Below, one piece after another: positions 1-10,202 of a stretch of DNA of 32,414 nucleotides. The notes beneath the pieces are model-generated. The model had not been told where the DNA came from, searched no databases, and saw nothing but the letters and a program-made list of their open reading frames with translations. The stretch comes from Candidatus Roizmanbacteria bacterium (GTDB taxonomy: Bacteria; Patescibacteriota; Microgenomatia; UBA1406; GWC2-37-13), in NCBI GenBank assembly GCA_016181725.1, contig JACOYT010000049.1, positions 1 through 32,414 on the forward strand, written 5' to 3'. A program made the position numbers and the translations under genes. Within the stretch, counting starts at the first letter, position 1. Each line of letters opens with the position of its first letter.

Positions 1-93
1 GAATATCTTCTGAAAAAATACAAGCTTTCGGCGTTTCCGGCTTTAAAAAAACGAGTTAACGAATATCAGATCGAGCAGGTAACGAGAGACTAA
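1..93 (+). CDS. C-terminal end of an unidentified protein, truncated by window start
   Basis: Frame 1 reads EYLLKKYKLSAFPALKKRVNEYQIEQVTRD* to TAA at 91-93; too short to identify. Confidence 0.45.
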   Translation, partial: EYLLKKYKLSAFPALKKRVNEYQIEQVTRD

Positions 94-172
94 AGAAAAA
101 TCTTCAATTTTCAAGTACCAATTTTCATTCAAATTACAATATCTTAATTTTCAAACATTTAATTCTTGAATA

Positions 173-1375
173 TTACTTGAAGGAGCTTGTTAAATTATAG
201 ATCGGCGTAATCACCGAAATCACAATAAATCCAACCCCCAAACCCAACATTATTAAAATCGCAGGCTCAATAAGCGTCGTCATCGCCTTTATTGCGATTT
301 CCGATTCTATCTCAAAATAATTTGATAGGCGAAGAAGCGAGTCGTCAAGATGCCCGGTGTTTTCCCCAACGATCGCCATCTGAACAAGAATGGGAGGAAA
401 GATACCCTCCGCTGCCAAAGAATTTCCAAGAGATCGACCTTTCTCGACATTTTTATATACGCTCTTGAATGCTTCTTGAATTACCGAGTTATTTGCGGTC
501 TCAATAATGATATTAAGCGAGTCTAAGATCGAGACACCTGAGGCAATGAGAATTGATAAAATTCTGGTTGAGTTCACCAATGCTGCCATCTTTATTACTT
601 TACTTACCACTGGAATTTTAAGAAGCGTTGAGTCAAACAGATACTTCCCCGGTTTTGTTTTAAAATACGAACGCACGAGAAATATCGTTGTAAAAACCGC
701 AACCAGAATAAAAGGCCAGAATCGATTTGCAAATGACGAAATCGAGATTAGAATTTGCGTCGTGAATGGAAGTTCGACATTGAAGTCTTTATAAAGATTG
801 AGAAGCCTTGGAACGACAAACGTAACCATAATGAAAATAACCGACACCATTGCCACAAGCACAATAATCGGGTAGATAAGTGCGCCTTTCAGCTTCCCGT
901 TGAATTCTCGCCGCTTTTCAAGATCATCAGACAACCGAAGGAGTATATCCGCCAGTTTTCCCGACGCCTCACCTGATCGAACCAGGGAGATGTAGAGATT
1001 TGGAAAGTATTGCGGGTAGTTGCTTAAGGCGGATGAGAATGTTTCTCCGGATTTAATTCGTTTGTCAATATCGACTATTATTCGCTGTAAACTTTCTTTT
1101 TGAAGTTGCTTTTTAAGAATCTCCAATGAATCAACGATTGTCAGTCCTGCATTCAACATGATCGCCAGCTGCCGGGTGAGATCGACAATGTCGTTGAAAC
1201 TTACCCTCGTAAGAAAAAAGGTAAAAGTATGTATCTTCCCCCTATCAGCAGGTTTTATCTCGATCGGAAAGTATCCGTTTTCTTTGAGATGGTTTAAGAC
1301 CGCCTGCTCGCTTTCTGCTTCAATTTTTTTAATTTCGGTTTTGTTGTCCTTAATCGCTTTGTAAGAATAGAGCAT
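173..1375 (-). CDS. pilC: Type IV pilus assembly / type II secretion inner-membrane protein PilC (GspF family)
   Basis: Two GspF-like domains (FTRQLAIMLNAGLTIVDSLEIL; TRILSILIASGVSILDSLNII), TM segments, adjacent to pilT and pilB. Confidence 0.93.
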   Translation of the reverse strand: MLYSYKAIKDNKTEIKKIEAESEQAVLNHLKENGYFPIEIKPADRGKIHTFTFFLTRVSFNDIVDLTRQLAIMLNAGLTIVDSLEILKKQLQKESLQRIIVDIDKRIKSGETFSSALSNYPQYFPNLYISLVRSGEASGKLADILLRLSDDLEKRREFNGKLKGALIYPIIVLVAMVSVIFIMVTFVVPRLLNLYKDFNVELPFTTQILISISSFANRFWPFILVAVFTTIFLVRSYFKTKPGKYLFDSTLLKIPVVSKVIKMAALVNSTRILSILIASGVSILDSLNIIIETANNSVIQEAFKSVYKNVEKGRSLGNSLAAEGIFPPILVQMAIVGENTGHLDDSLLRLSNYFEIESEIAIKAMTTLIEPAILIMLGLGVGFIVISVITPIYNLTSSFK

Positions 1376-1379
1376 ATGC

Positions 1380-2432
1380 TTACTTTAGGTACTTCTCCAG
1401 TTCCTTAGGGCGAATTGCGTAGCTAAACGCGGTTTCTTTTGTTATTCTTCCCCCTTCAACAAGTTGCGAGAGATATCTTTCAAAATAGATAAACCCTTCT
1501 TGCTCAGAAGTCTGCAAAACGTTCTCAAGTAAAAATGGTTTTCCGTCTCGAATAATCGATGCAACGGCAGAGTTGTTGTACAGAAGCTCAAGCGCGACAA
1601 TCCGCCCCCGCGCATCCGCCCGTGGCAGCAGGCGCTGTGAGATGATAGCCCGTAGCGTCCCTGCAAGTTGAGTTTTAATTTGATTCTGCTGATGGGCCGG
1701 AAACATATCGATGATTCGGTTCACGGTTTCTGGGGAAGATGAGGTATGAAGAGTAGAGAAAACCAAGTGTCCGGTTTCTGCAATTGTTAAAACGAGTTGT
1801 GCCGATTCGTAGTCCCGCATCTCACCAACCAAGACAACATCTGGATCCTCGCGAAGAGCTGATCGCAAAGCTATGTTCCAGGAATGGGTATCCTGGTGGA
1901 GCTCTCTTTGAGAGATAACGGACTTTCCAGGCGGATAGATAAACTCTATCGGGTCCTCAATCGTGATTATGTGTTTTGAGTATTTGAGGTTAATTTCATT
2001 TATTACTGCCGCAAGCGTGGTGCTTTTCCCCTCGCCGGTTGGTCCGGTAACCAGCACCAGTCCCTGGTTATAATCGACCAATTGATGAAAGGCGCTGGGG
2101 AGCGCCAACTGCTCAACCGTAAGTATCTTTGTTGGAATAAGTCGAAATGCCGCACTCCATGCGCCTTTCGTATGGTACGCATTTATACGAAAGCGGGTAT
2201 CTTTGTATTCATATCCCATATCAATCTCCTTGTTTGCAAGAAGATTTTCCTTTTGTTCTTCGGTAAGAAATGAAAATATTATGTTTTCACTTAGTTCCCG
2301 CGTCAAAAGAGGAAGGGTGGTCAACTGATATAACTGACCATCAATTCGTATGGTTGGGTAGGTATTTGCGATAAGATGCAAATCCGATGCTCTTCGCTCT
2401 ATTGCAAGCTCTAATAACTCCTGAATCCCCAT
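1380..2432 (-). CDS. pilT: Twitching motility / retraction ATPase PilT
   Basis: GPTGEGKSTT Walker A, EDPIEF, GEMRDYESAQL, TGHLVFSTLHT motifs. Start placed at MGIQELLELA (2432); the upstream part of the ORF is translated repeat sequence. Confidence 0.92.
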   Translation of the reverse strand: MGIQELLELAIERRASDLHLIANTYPTIRIDGQLYQLTTLPLLTRELSENIIFSFLTEEQKENLLANKEIDMGYEYKDTRFRINAYHTKGAWSAAFRLIPTKILTVEQLALPSAFHQLVDYNQGLVLVTGPTGEGKSTTLAAVINEINLKYSKHIITIEDPIEFIYPPGKSVISQRELHQDTHSWNIALRSALREDPDVVLVGEMRDYESAQLVLTIAETGHLVFSTLHTSSSPETVNRIIDMFPAHQQNQIKTQLAGTLRAIISQRLLPRADARGRIVALELLYNNSAVASIIRDGKPFLLENVLQTSEQEGFIYFERYLSQLVEGGRITKETAFSYAIRPKELEKYLK

Positions 2433-2586
2433 ATTCGTCATTCCGAACTTGTTTCGGAATCTGCTTTTCGTCATTCTGACTTGTTTAGAATCCGCCGTCC
2501 TAGCTCATTTAGGAGCAGATTCTGGAGTCGCTTTGCTCCCCAGAATGACGTTTTACAGATCCTGAAATAAATTCAGGATGACGTAA
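2433..2586. repeat. Cluster of gtcattc-type palindromes between pilB and pilT
   Basis: gtcattccgaacttgtttcggaat, gtcattctgacttgtttagaat, ctggagtcgctttgctccccagaatgac, gatcctgaaataaattcaggatgacg. Confidence 0.8.
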
Positions 2587-2590
2587 AGGA

Positions 2591-4303
2591 CTATATTTCT
2601 GCCACTCGAAGAACCTCCTCAATTGTTGTTATCCCATCGAGTGCTTTGAGATATCCATCCTGTTTCATTCGAATAAGCCCCTCTTTTCTTGCTTGTTCCT
2701 CAATCTCCTTTGCCGTACTTTGTTGAAGAACCATCTTGTTGATCGCCGGCGTCACCTTCAAAACCTCAAAAATAGCAATTCTCCCAAGATAGCCGGTATT
2801 ATTGCAATCATTGCATCCCTTGCCTCTTGCAAGTTTTATCTCGCGCCCTTCGTTATAGGGTCTCGGCAAGAGATCTCCTAAAACCTCCTTTACGTTAGCG
2901 ATAATAGAAGGGTCTGGAACATAAAATTCCCGGCAATGCTCACACACTCTTCGACAAATTCGCTGCGCCAAAGCCGCATTGAGAACCGATGCGATGAGAA
3001 AAGGCTCTGCCCCAAGATCGATAAGACGAGGGATCGCGGTTGCGGCATCATTGGTATGAAGCGTTGAAAAGACGAGATGACCCGTTAGGGCGGCCTGAAT
3101 TGCAAGTTGAGTTGTCTCTTTATCTCGAATCTCCCCGACAAGAATGATATTTGGGTCCTGACGTAAGAAAGCACGAAGACCATTAGCAAAAGTAAGTCCT
3201 GCTTGAGGATTTATCTGCACCTGATTGATTCCCGGAATTTGATACTCGACCGGATCTTCCAAGGTTAGGATATTGACGTTCGGTCTATTTAGCCGCGATA
3301 AAACAGAATAAAGTGTCGTCGTCTTACCCGATCCCGTTGGTCCGGTAACCAAAATAATTCCATACGGCTTTAAGATCGCCTCCTCAAGATCTTTGTATTG
3401 CGGGCCACGCAATCCCAATTCAGACAATGCAGGAACACCTCCTGTCTTTTTAAGAAGCCTCATGACAACCTTCTCGCCATGAACGGTAGGAAGCGTTGAG
3501 ACGCGAAAATCAACCTCCTCGTTGCCGAGTTTTAAGCTGAAACGCCCGTCTTGCGGGAGTCGCTTTTCATCAATCTTCATGTCAGAAAGAATCTTTATTC
3601 TTGAGGTTAAAGCATCATGAATTGAATTTGGTAAAGTAAGCTTCTCGTTTAGTACGCCGTCTATTCGATAGCGAATACGGGTACGAAGCTCCTCGGGTTC
3701 TATATGGATATCCGAAGCTCTCCCTTTTATCGCAAACTCCAAAATAGTTGATACAATCTTGGCAATCGGCGCCTCTTTTATAACGCTCCCTATATCGGCA
3801 ATTGCTTTTTGTTCAGTAACCGGCCTATATTCTTTCAATGCTTGGTTAACCTCTGGAGATAAGCCCTGCATGTAAGAAACCTCTATAGATTTTCGGATAT
3901 CGCCACGGTCGGCAAGTGCCAAAACTACATTTTTCCCTGTTTTTTTCTCCAAGAATTCCGTTGTCTGGGTATTAAAAGGGTCTGCGGTTGCGATAGATAA
4001 GGTCTGGGTTTTTGAATCAAATTTGTAGGGAAGAATTTCATATCGTCGTGCAATTGATTCCGAGATCAGACTGATCGCATGAGGATCGATAGGGGAATTT
4101 GCCAGATCGATATATGAAATCTGCATGAGTTGGGCAGTTGCCTTCAAAATATCGCTTTTTTCAGTATTGGTATTTGATAACAAATATTCGTAGATTGGGA
4201 TATTCTTTTGTAGACTCGTAAGCTCGTATTGATCAGCGGTATCCTGGTCAAGCACCCCATCCAAGACAAGCTGTGACAAGAGCTTTTTTGGAGGAAGGTT
4301 CAT
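2591..4303 (-). CDS. pilB: Type IV pilus assembly ATPase PilB (GspE family)
   Basis: GPTGSGKTTTLYSVL, EDPVEYQIPGINQVQIN, GEIRDKETTQLAIQAALTGHLVFSTLHTNDA, CxxC pair (CRRVCEHC / CNDC). Confidence 0.95.
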   Translation of the reverse strand: MNLPPKKLLSQLVLDGVLDQDTADQYELTSLQKNIPIYEYLLSNTNTEKSDILKATAQLMQISYIDLANSPIDPHAISLISESIARRYEILPYKFDSKTQTLSIATADPFNTQTTEFLEKKTGKNVVLALADRGDIRKSIEVSYMQGLSPEVNQALKEYRPVTEQKAIADIGSVIKEAPIAKIVSTILEFAIKGRASDIHIEPEELRTRIRYRIDGVLNEKLTLPNSIHDALTSRIKILSDMKIDEKRLPQDGRFSLKLGNEEVDFRVSTLPTVHGEKVVMRLLKKTGGVPALSELGLRGPQYKDLEEAILKPYGIILVTGPTGSGKTTTLYSVLSRLNRPNVNILTLEDPVEYQIPGINQVQINPQAGLTFANGLRAFLRQDPNIILVGEIRDKETTQLAIQAALTGHLVFSTLHTNDAATAIPRLIDLGAEPFLIASVLNAALAQRICRRVCEHCREFYVPDPSIIANVKEVLGDLLPRPYNEGREIKLARGKGCNDCNNTGYLGRIAIFEVLKVTPAINKMVLQQSTAKEIEEQARKEGLIRMKQDGYLKALDGITTIEEVLRVAEI

Positions 4304-4339
4304 ACTTTCACTATAAAATCAATTCTGATAAAATGCAAG

Positions 4340-5005
4340 ATGATTATGGTTCCGATACTTCTTGTTTCAGATGATGAGAAAAAGGTCGCTTCTTTTATTC
4401 ACGAATTTGTGAAAAAGCACAAGATCGCCAAGCCCTATATCTTTGAGATTGAGCCTAAAAATAAGGAGATCACCATCGATCAAATACGAGAAATAAAAAA
4501 AAGCATTATCTTTGATTTTTCAGATCCACAGCTTTTTATCTTGTACCGCTTCGACACCGCATCATATCCTGCACAAAATGCATTTTTAAAAACTCTTGAA
4601 GAGCACAACGTAAATGTCCATTTCATTCTTGTTACAGAACAATATCGACACTTAGCCTCAACCGTCCTCTCTCGTTCAAAACTTGTGTTGCTTACGAAGA
4701 AAAAGTCGTTCAGAGAAAACCTAGAACTTTCAAAAGAACTGCAAGCTTTTTTGGATGATAAGAATCTCCAACTTCTTGCCAATAGATACTTTCAAGTAAA
4801 ACAGCGAGTCAGTCCTCTTGAGATTTTTGATGAGATCGGCGCTTTTTTTCGAAAGCGACTTCCGACAGATTACCATGCCGCAAACATACTGAAAGAAATA
4901 CTTCAGCTTCGCTTTGTCGTTGAAAACAACTATGTCAACCCTCAATTTGCCATAGACCACCTTTTAATCTTCATCCAAAAGACCTACGAGAAATCAACCA
5001 GATAA
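4340..5005 (+). CDS. DNA polymerase III delta'-like / clamp-loader-like protein
   Basis: IDQIREIKKSIIFDFSDPQLFILYRFDTASYPAQNAFLKTLEEHNVNVHFILVTEQYRHLASTVLSRSK resembles HolB/DnaX clamp-loader segments. Confidence 0.75.
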   Translation: MIMVPILLVSDDEKKVASFIHEFVKKHKIAKPYIFEIEPKNKEITIDQIREIKKSIIFDFSDPQLFILYRFDTASYPAQNAFLKTLEEHNVNVHFILVTEQYRHLASTVLSRSKLVLLTKKKSFRENLELSKELQAFLDDKNLQLLANRYFQVKQRVSPLEIFDEIGAFFRKRLPTDYHAANILKEILQLRFVVENNYVNPQFAIDHLLIFIQKTYEKSTR

Positions 5006-5094
5006 TTAAGAATTAAGAGTTATGAATTATGAATTAAATTAAGAATCTAGAATTAATTCTAAATTCGCCTCATAGACTTCCTCTCTACGTCTTC

Positions 5095-5124
5095 TTGACA
5101 CATGCTTGATTTTTGTAGTACTCT
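5095..5124 (+). promoter_or_regulatory. Candidate sigma70-type promoter for the prepilin operon
   Basis: TTGACA (5095-5100), 18-nt spacer, TACTCT; 5136 ATG follows. Confidence 0.5.
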
Positions 5125-5135
5125 TTCTGTAGGAT

Positions 5136-5579
5136 ATGAAAACCCGGATGCGTGGTTTCACTCTTATTGAGCTACTTGTGGTTATTGCAATCATAGGAGG
5201 CTTGTCTGCGTTAGTCTTGCCAAACTTTATGGGAGCAAGAGAGCGTGCGCGCGATGCCCAGCGTAAATCAGATCTACGGCAACTTCAAAAGGCTCTTGAG
5301 CTTTACAAACAAGATCAAAAGCCGCTTACCTATATAGATGCCCTCCCTGCACCCGGCACTGAATGGAAGAATCAGGCAGGAACCGTTGTCTATCTTAATA
5401 AAGTACCGGGCGACCCAAGCGGTCCAACACCAACGTCCTATTACTATGCGCCGGATAATGCAGCGCTTACCTTTATACTTGCTGCATGTCTTGAAAATAA
5501 AGCCGATGCCGACGGGATACCATGTCCTTCTGGTTTTGCTACGTGTTCAAACAAATGTTATGTAGTTGAGGAAAAATAG
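5136..5579 (+). CDS. Prepilin (type IV pilin / pseudopilin)
   Basis: [31 protein letters not shown] prepilin cleavage motif; Cys-rich C terminus. Confidence 0.93.
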   Translation: MKTRMRGFTLIELLVVIAIIGGLSALVLPNFMGARERARDAQRKSDLRQLQKALELYKQDQKPLTYIDALPAPGTEWKNQAGTVVYLNKVPGDPSGPTPTSYYYAPDNAALTFILAACLENKADADGIPCPSGFATCSNKCYVVEEK

Positions 5580-5583
5580 TACT

Positions 5584-5967
5584 ATGAAATCATTGAAAAA
5601 AGCCTTCACGCTTCTTGAGATGTTGGTTGTTATTGGAATTATTGCGGTTCTTGTTGGATTGGGAACCGTATCTTTCACAACCGCCCAGAAAAAGGCGCGA
5701 GATGCAAAGCGGAAAGGGGATTTAAGCTCGGTACAAAAGGCTTTTGAGCAGTATTATTCAATCTGTGGGTTTGACTATCCCGGTTCACTTGGCACCAGTG
5801 TCACCTGTGCTAACCCAAATACCGAAATCCTAAACCCAGTCCCCACTGACCCCAAAGACGCCTCTTCTTATGTGTACACCTATGATTCGGCAAAACGAAG
5901 TTTTACGCTTTGCGCGACTTTAGAAACGGAAACACCTGCTCAATATTGTGTGAGTAGTCAACAATGA
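5584..5967 (+). CDS. Prepilin
   Basis: MKSLKKAFTLLEMLVVIGIIAVLVGLGTVSF; start moved from 5566 to the ATG at 5584. Confidence 0.9.
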   Translation: MKSLKKAFTLLEMLVVIGIIAVLVGLGTVSFTTAQKKARDAKRKGDLSSVQKAFEQYYSICGFDYPGSLGTSVTCANPNTEILNPVPTDPKDASSYVYTYDSAKRSFTLCATLETETPAQYCVSSQQ

Positions 5968-6389
5968 ATAAAGGATTTACCCTCATTGAACTTATCGTTG
6001 TCGCAACAATTATTAGCCTGTTAGCTGCAGTTGGTGCGGTTTCCTATTCTGTCTTTTCAAAAAATGCTCGAGACAGCAGACGCGTTGCGGATTTGGAGCA
6101 AATCCGAGCTGCTGTTGAACTGTATCGAAGCAATAACAACGCTTACCCAGCGTCGATAACGTTTGGCGGTAATCTCTGTGATCCGGCAGGTTGCCCGCCA
6201 AGCGGAAATCTCTATCTTCAAAAAATAACCAATGATCCGCGCCCACCGTACACATACTTTTACACGGGGAGTGCCGGGGATTATACCCTTGGGGCATATC
6301 TTGAGGCAGGTGGAACCGGGAGCACGTGTGGCGCATGTGGTACAGGGATAACGTGCAACTATTGTCTTGGCCCCTATGGACAAAAATAA
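5964..6389 (+). CDS. Prepilin
   Basis: MNKGFTLIELIVVATIISLLAAVGAVSY; overlaps the upstream stop (ATGA). Confidence 0.92.
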   Translation: MNKGFTLIELIVVATIISLLAAVGAVSYSVFSKNARDSRRVADLEQIRAAVELYRSNNNAYPASITFGGNLCDPAGCPPSGNLYLQKITNDPRPPYTYFYTGSAGDYTLGAYLEAGGTGSTCGACGTGITCNYCLGPYGQK

Positions 6390-6879
6390 GAGCGGTTTCA
6401 CTCTTATCGAGCTTATTGTGGTTATTGCGGTGTTGCTGCTTTCTACAGGATTTTCCATCGCAACATTTAATACCTTCAACGAGGAAAAAAAGCTTGAACA
6501 AGAAGCAAAACGGCTCGTCTCTACACTCCAGACGGCACGGACAAAAGCTGCATCAGGCGAGACCGATCCCGCTCAACAAGCTTGCGATATTCTTGGCGGG
6601 TACCAAGTTAGCGTTTCGATAAACCCCTCCCAATACATCCTTGAGAGAAATTGCATCCAGGGATCTGTTGGAAGTTTTCTGACGATTCAACAAAGTACAT
6701 TCCCAGAAAATATCATCGTTATTTCACCGGTAATAATCCTTTTTAAAGCGCCCTCGAGTGTCGCCATGACAACTCCGGATATTCCGATTAAGATCAGACA
6801 TGCAACGATTAACAAATGTGTTGATATAACCGTTTCTCCTCAAGGCAGTATCATACAAGGTGATAAATATGCTTGTTAA
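6376..6879 (+). CDS. Prepilin / GspH-like minor pilin
   Basis: MDKNKSGFTLIELIVVIAVLLLSTGFSIATF; start moved to ATG 6376. Confidence 0.85.
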   Translation: MDKNKSGFTLIELIVVIAVLLLSTGFSIATFNTFNEEKKLEQEAKRLVSTLQTARTKAASGETDPAQQACDILGGYQVSVSINPSQYILERNCIQGSVGSFLTIQQSTFPENIIVISPVIILFKAPSSVAMTTPDIPIKIRHATINKCVDITVSPQGSIIQGDKYAC

Positions 6880-7318
6880 GAAAGGGTTTTCACTTATCGA
6901 GGTCTTGGTATTTGTTGCAATTTTAGGCGTATTTTTTATTACTGCCGCCGTAATTACCTCTTTTTCTCTTCAAAATATGAAAGTGAGTGAAAATAAAATC
7001 CGCGCCACGCGATACGCAGAAGAACTTGTTGAATGGGTACGAGGAGAAAAAGAGACGGATTGGAAAACATTTACAACTACCAGGGTAGGGGACTGGTGTT
7101 TCAACAGCGACCCTCTTGAATCCTGGCCTACTGAAACAGGAGCTTGCGCTGACGTTGCGTATGATCTAAAAAATTTCTGGAAACGCGATCTTAAAATTGG
7201 CGATCCTTCCCCTGCCGACAATCCGACACAGGTCAATGTAACGGCCACCGTGTCATGGCAAGAAGGTGGAAATACCTACACGGTGCCTATAAAAACAGTT
7301 GTTTCCCGATTTGAATAA
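6869..7318 (+). CDS. Prepilin-like minor pilin (PilV/GspI-like)
   Basis: MLVKKGFSLIEVLVFVAILGVFFITAAVITSFS. Confidence 0.85.
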   Translation: MLVKKGFSLIEVLVFVAILGVFFITAAVITSFSLQNMKVSENKIRATRYAEELVEWVRGEKETDWKTFTTTRVGDWCFNSDPLESWPTETGACADVAYDLKNFWKRDLKIGDPSPADNPTQVNVTATVSWQEGGNTYTVPIKTVVSRFE

Positions 7319-7343
7319 AAGATGTCGTAGTTATTTGCATGTG

Positions 7344-7901
7344 ATGAGAAACTTTTCTCGCTCTTTCACGCTCATTGAGATGCTTGTCGTGGTTGCCGTC
7401 GTTGCGCTTGCACTCCCTGCAGTATTTACCATTATTTTTTCAATCCTAAAACAGCAAACAAAAATTTACACTCTTCAGGAGACGAAAAGGCAGGGGGACT
7501 TTCTCTTAAATTCGATAAAAACCACGATACGAACTAGTGCGATAAGCATACATAGCGATACGCCTGCAACAGGTGATAACGGTATTTGTAAAACAGCGCA
7601 ATCATCTGCGGCAGGATCCTCCACCATGTATTTTCTCGATAGTCTAAACAATACGTTTGGATATCGTTTAGATGCGGATAAAGTATCATCGGCCTCGTCC
7701 ATATCAAACGCATCCGGAGATCTTACCAACCCAGATAAAGTAAAAATACTAGCTTTTCAAATGAGCTGTAAGAGAACCGGCACCTTCTCACCGCCCATCG
7801 CAACCATCTCGTTTACCGCACAATACAATACAACCTCAACGAGACCTGAAGATATAGCCTCTTTTAATTACCAAACGAAAATTCAGCTAAAAAGCTATTG
7901 A
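7344..7901 (+). CDS. Prepilin-like minor pilin (PilW/GspJ-like)
   Basis: MRNFSRSFTLIEMLVVVAVVALALPAVFTII; start moved to ATG 7344. Confidence 0.82.
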   Translation: MRNFSRSFTLIEMLVVVAVVALALPAVFTIIFSILKQQTKIYTLQETKRQGDFLLNSIKTTIRTSAISIHSDTPATGDNGICKTAQSSAAGSSTMYFLDSLNNTFGYRLDADKVSSASSISNASGDLTNPDKVKILAFQMSCKRTGTFSPPIATISFTAQYNTTSTRPEDIASFNYQTKIQLKSY

Positions 7902-7922
7902 GATTTTTGCTATAGTGAAATT

Positions 7923-8960
7923 ATGGCAAGCAATTTTTTTTGCCTTGACTTAGGTGAGTCCTATATCAAGGTCGCTGACATTATCAAAAAGGGGGATCTT
8001 TTTGAGGCTGTAAACCTCGGCATGATCGAGACCGATCAGACATTTTTCCGTGGAGAATCGGAGAAGATAATTGAAAAACAAGCTGCAATCATCACGAAAC
8101 TCCTTGCCCAGCTTAAGCTTGTCAAAAAAAATGTTAATATTATCATCCCTGACAGTTACAGCTACAATCAGTTTGTCCAGATGCCCCATCTTAATGAAAA
8201 GGAGCTTCTTTCTGCAATTCGGTATCAAGCTGATCAATTTATCCCAATGCCTCTTGAGGAGATAAACCTTGATATCGAAATCATACGAGAAGACGAAAAA
8301 AACAATAAACTTCTGACACTGATCGCTGCTTCCCCAAAGAAAATAACCGAGAAAGTCGAAAAACTCATCGAGTATGCTGGTCTTGCGCCCCAATCAATTG
8401 AAACCGAGATAAGTGCGGTCGGAAGAACCGTGTCTGAAATTTTTAAAAAAATTCAAGCCCCAAGCCAAACAACTTCTGGGATTCTTCTTATTAATATTAA
8501 CCTTACCACCTCTTCGCTCTATTTCTTTGATCATCGCGAAGGGTTGCTTACGTTTAGCTTCAATTTTAACGTCGGCTACAACCTCTTTCTCAAAGAAATT
8601 CAGGTAAATTTAAACGTTGACCAAAAAAAAGCAGAGGAGCTTCTCAAAAATTTTGGATTTGCAAAAAACACAAGCTATGAACTCCAAACCATCCTGACAC
8701 CGGTAATTAAGGACTTCTTATCTGAAATTCAGAAAGCTCTTACCCTTCTTAAGGAAAAGGGCGCAAGCCAGATAGGGAAGATGTATGTGTTTAATGAGGC
8801 GCTTCGATTCCATGCTGTGGAGGAAATTATCAAGCGATATTTCGCAATCCCTACGGCTCCTTTTGATCTGTATCCTTTTTTTGTCAAAAATAATGTCGTT
8901 GAGTCTTTCAAAAACCAGCTTGGTTTCTTTGTTTCTTCAGTTGGCGGAAATTTAAGATGA
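7923..8960 (+). CDS. pilM: Type IV pilus assembly protein PilM (actin-like ATPase)
   Basis: FCLDLGESYIKVADI, NVNIIIPDSYSYNQFVQMP, AIRYQADQFIPMPLEEINLD; followed by pilN- and pilO-like genes. Confidence 0.92.
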   Translation: MASNFFCLDLGESYIKVADIIKKGDLFEAVNLGMIETDQTFFRGESEKIIEKQAAIITKLLAQLKLVKKNVNIIIPDSYSYNQFVQMPHLNEKELLSAIRYQADQFIPMPLEEINLDIEIIREDEKNNKLLTLIAASPKKITEKVEKLIEYAGLAPQSIETEISAVGRTVSEIFKKIQAPSQTTSGILLININLTTSSLYFFDHREGLLTFSFNFNVGYNLFLKEIQVNLNVDQKKAEELLKNFGFAKNTSYELQTILTPVIKDFLSEIQKALTLLKEKGASQIGKMYVFNEALRFHAVEEIIKRYFAIPTAPFDLYPFFVKNNVVESFKNQLGFFVSSVGGNLR

Positions 8961-9532
8961 AAAAAACGAGAATTAATTTGCTTGCAGGCCGCCAAAATTA
9001 CGCGCGCATCGAAAAATATTTTGCCTGGATCCGGTGGGCAACGATAGGCTATGCTGCATTTCTTCTTATCGCATCAGGAATCTTTAGTTTTTTTCTATTT
9101 CAGCAAAACACCCAAATACAGTCGTCTCTTGAGGAGAAACGGTTATATCTCACAGAGCTTGGAGGGAAAAAAGAAAATGAGGCGAAACTTATCTATCTTG
9201 CGAAAAAAATGGGAGCTTACGACCGTTTTATTCGCGACGATGCACGATTTGTTCCATATTTTACGCTCCTTACTGAAACTCTAAAATCTACAACCGAGAG
9301 CGCGCTCCTTTCCTCTTTTGTCTTGGACAAAACTCGAACGGTCGAATTCACCCTTTCTTTTGACGATGTTGAGGCTATGCTTGAATCTTTCAAATTTATT
9401 GAATCGCCACAATTCTTGAAAAACTTTGAAGAACTCTCTCTTAGCCAATTTACCAGTCAAGGTGAAAAACAAAAGAAATATGCGTTAACCTTTGAGGGAA
9501 AGTTTATAAACCTCGATGCAGAAAAAAATTAG
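8957..9532 (+). CDS. pilN: PilN-like protein
   Basis: KKTRINLLAG N terminus, single TM, coiled region; position between pilM and pilO. Confidence 0.75.
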   Translation: MKKTRINLLAGRQNYARIEKYFAWIRWATIGYAAFLLIASGIFSFFLFQQNTQIQSSLEEKRLYLTELGGKKENEAKLIYLAKKMGAYDRFIRDDARFVPYFTLLTETLKSTTESALLSSFVLDKTRTVEFTLSFDDVEAMLESFKFIESPQFLKNFEELSLSQFTSQGEKQKKYALTFEGKFINLDAEKN

Positions 9533-10202
9533 GCCATACACAAAATACCTCATCAAGGAGAATATGTTGTACCTTGCAATTTTAGGGGTTCTTGTTCTTG
9601 CGACCTTTGTCGTATCGGCGCTTCTTCTTACGCGTTTTTTTGAAAATCAATCAAAAATTGAAACCCTAAAAAAAGAGGTGCAAGAACTCAAAATAAAAAA
9701 ACTCGTATTGGATGCAACGATAAACGAAACCTCAACAGCCCTTGATAGCGACATCAAAGTTCTTCAAAGTCTCATCCCGGATATCGAAGATCATTTTTCA
9801 ATCCTTTTTGCCTTGGAGGAACTTTCAAAAAAAACAAATTTCCTCATAAGTACCTACGGTATCAATTTAGGAAAGTCCAGTCAGAATAAACTGGCAGTTA
9901 CGGTTACCGGAACCGGGGATTCTCAATCTTTCCTAAACTTTCTCCAAGTGTATAATGTCGGCGGAGGTAGGCTTATTACCGCAGAAAAAATCGAGCTCAA
10001 CACGGAAAACCCGGACAGTTTCAAACTCGCGCTCAACTTTTATAATCAAAAAAGTACACAAAGTTCCGCTGTCCGTTCAGATTACCAATCGGCTTTAACA
10101 AGGTTTCATGCGATAAAGGAAAAGGTACAATTCGTCATCCAAAAGGATGAAGAGTTAAGTGGCCAAGAAGAGCAATATGAAAGGAGATCTAACCCATTTT
10201 GA
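9516..10202 (+). CDS. pilO: PilO-like protein
   Basis: Single N-terminal TM, coiled region KIETLKKEVQELKIKKLVLDATI, PilO-like C-terminal half; position. Confidence 0.72.
   Translation: MQKKIRPYTKYLIKENMLYLAILGVLVLATFVVSALLLTRFFENQSKIETLKKEVQELKIKKLVLDATINETSTALDSDIKVLQSLIPDIEDHFSILFALEELSKKTNFLISTYGINLGKSSQNKLAVTVTGTGDSQSFLNFLQVYNVGGGRLITAEKIELNTENPDSFKLALNFYNQKSTQSSAVRSDYQSALTRFHAIKEKVQFVIQKDEELSGQEEQYERRSNPF

Noticed and set aside
6013-6501. Long antisense ORFs over the pilin genes (162 and 140 aa)
   Set aside because: Antisense to well-supported prepilins; composition looks like reverse-frame artefacts.
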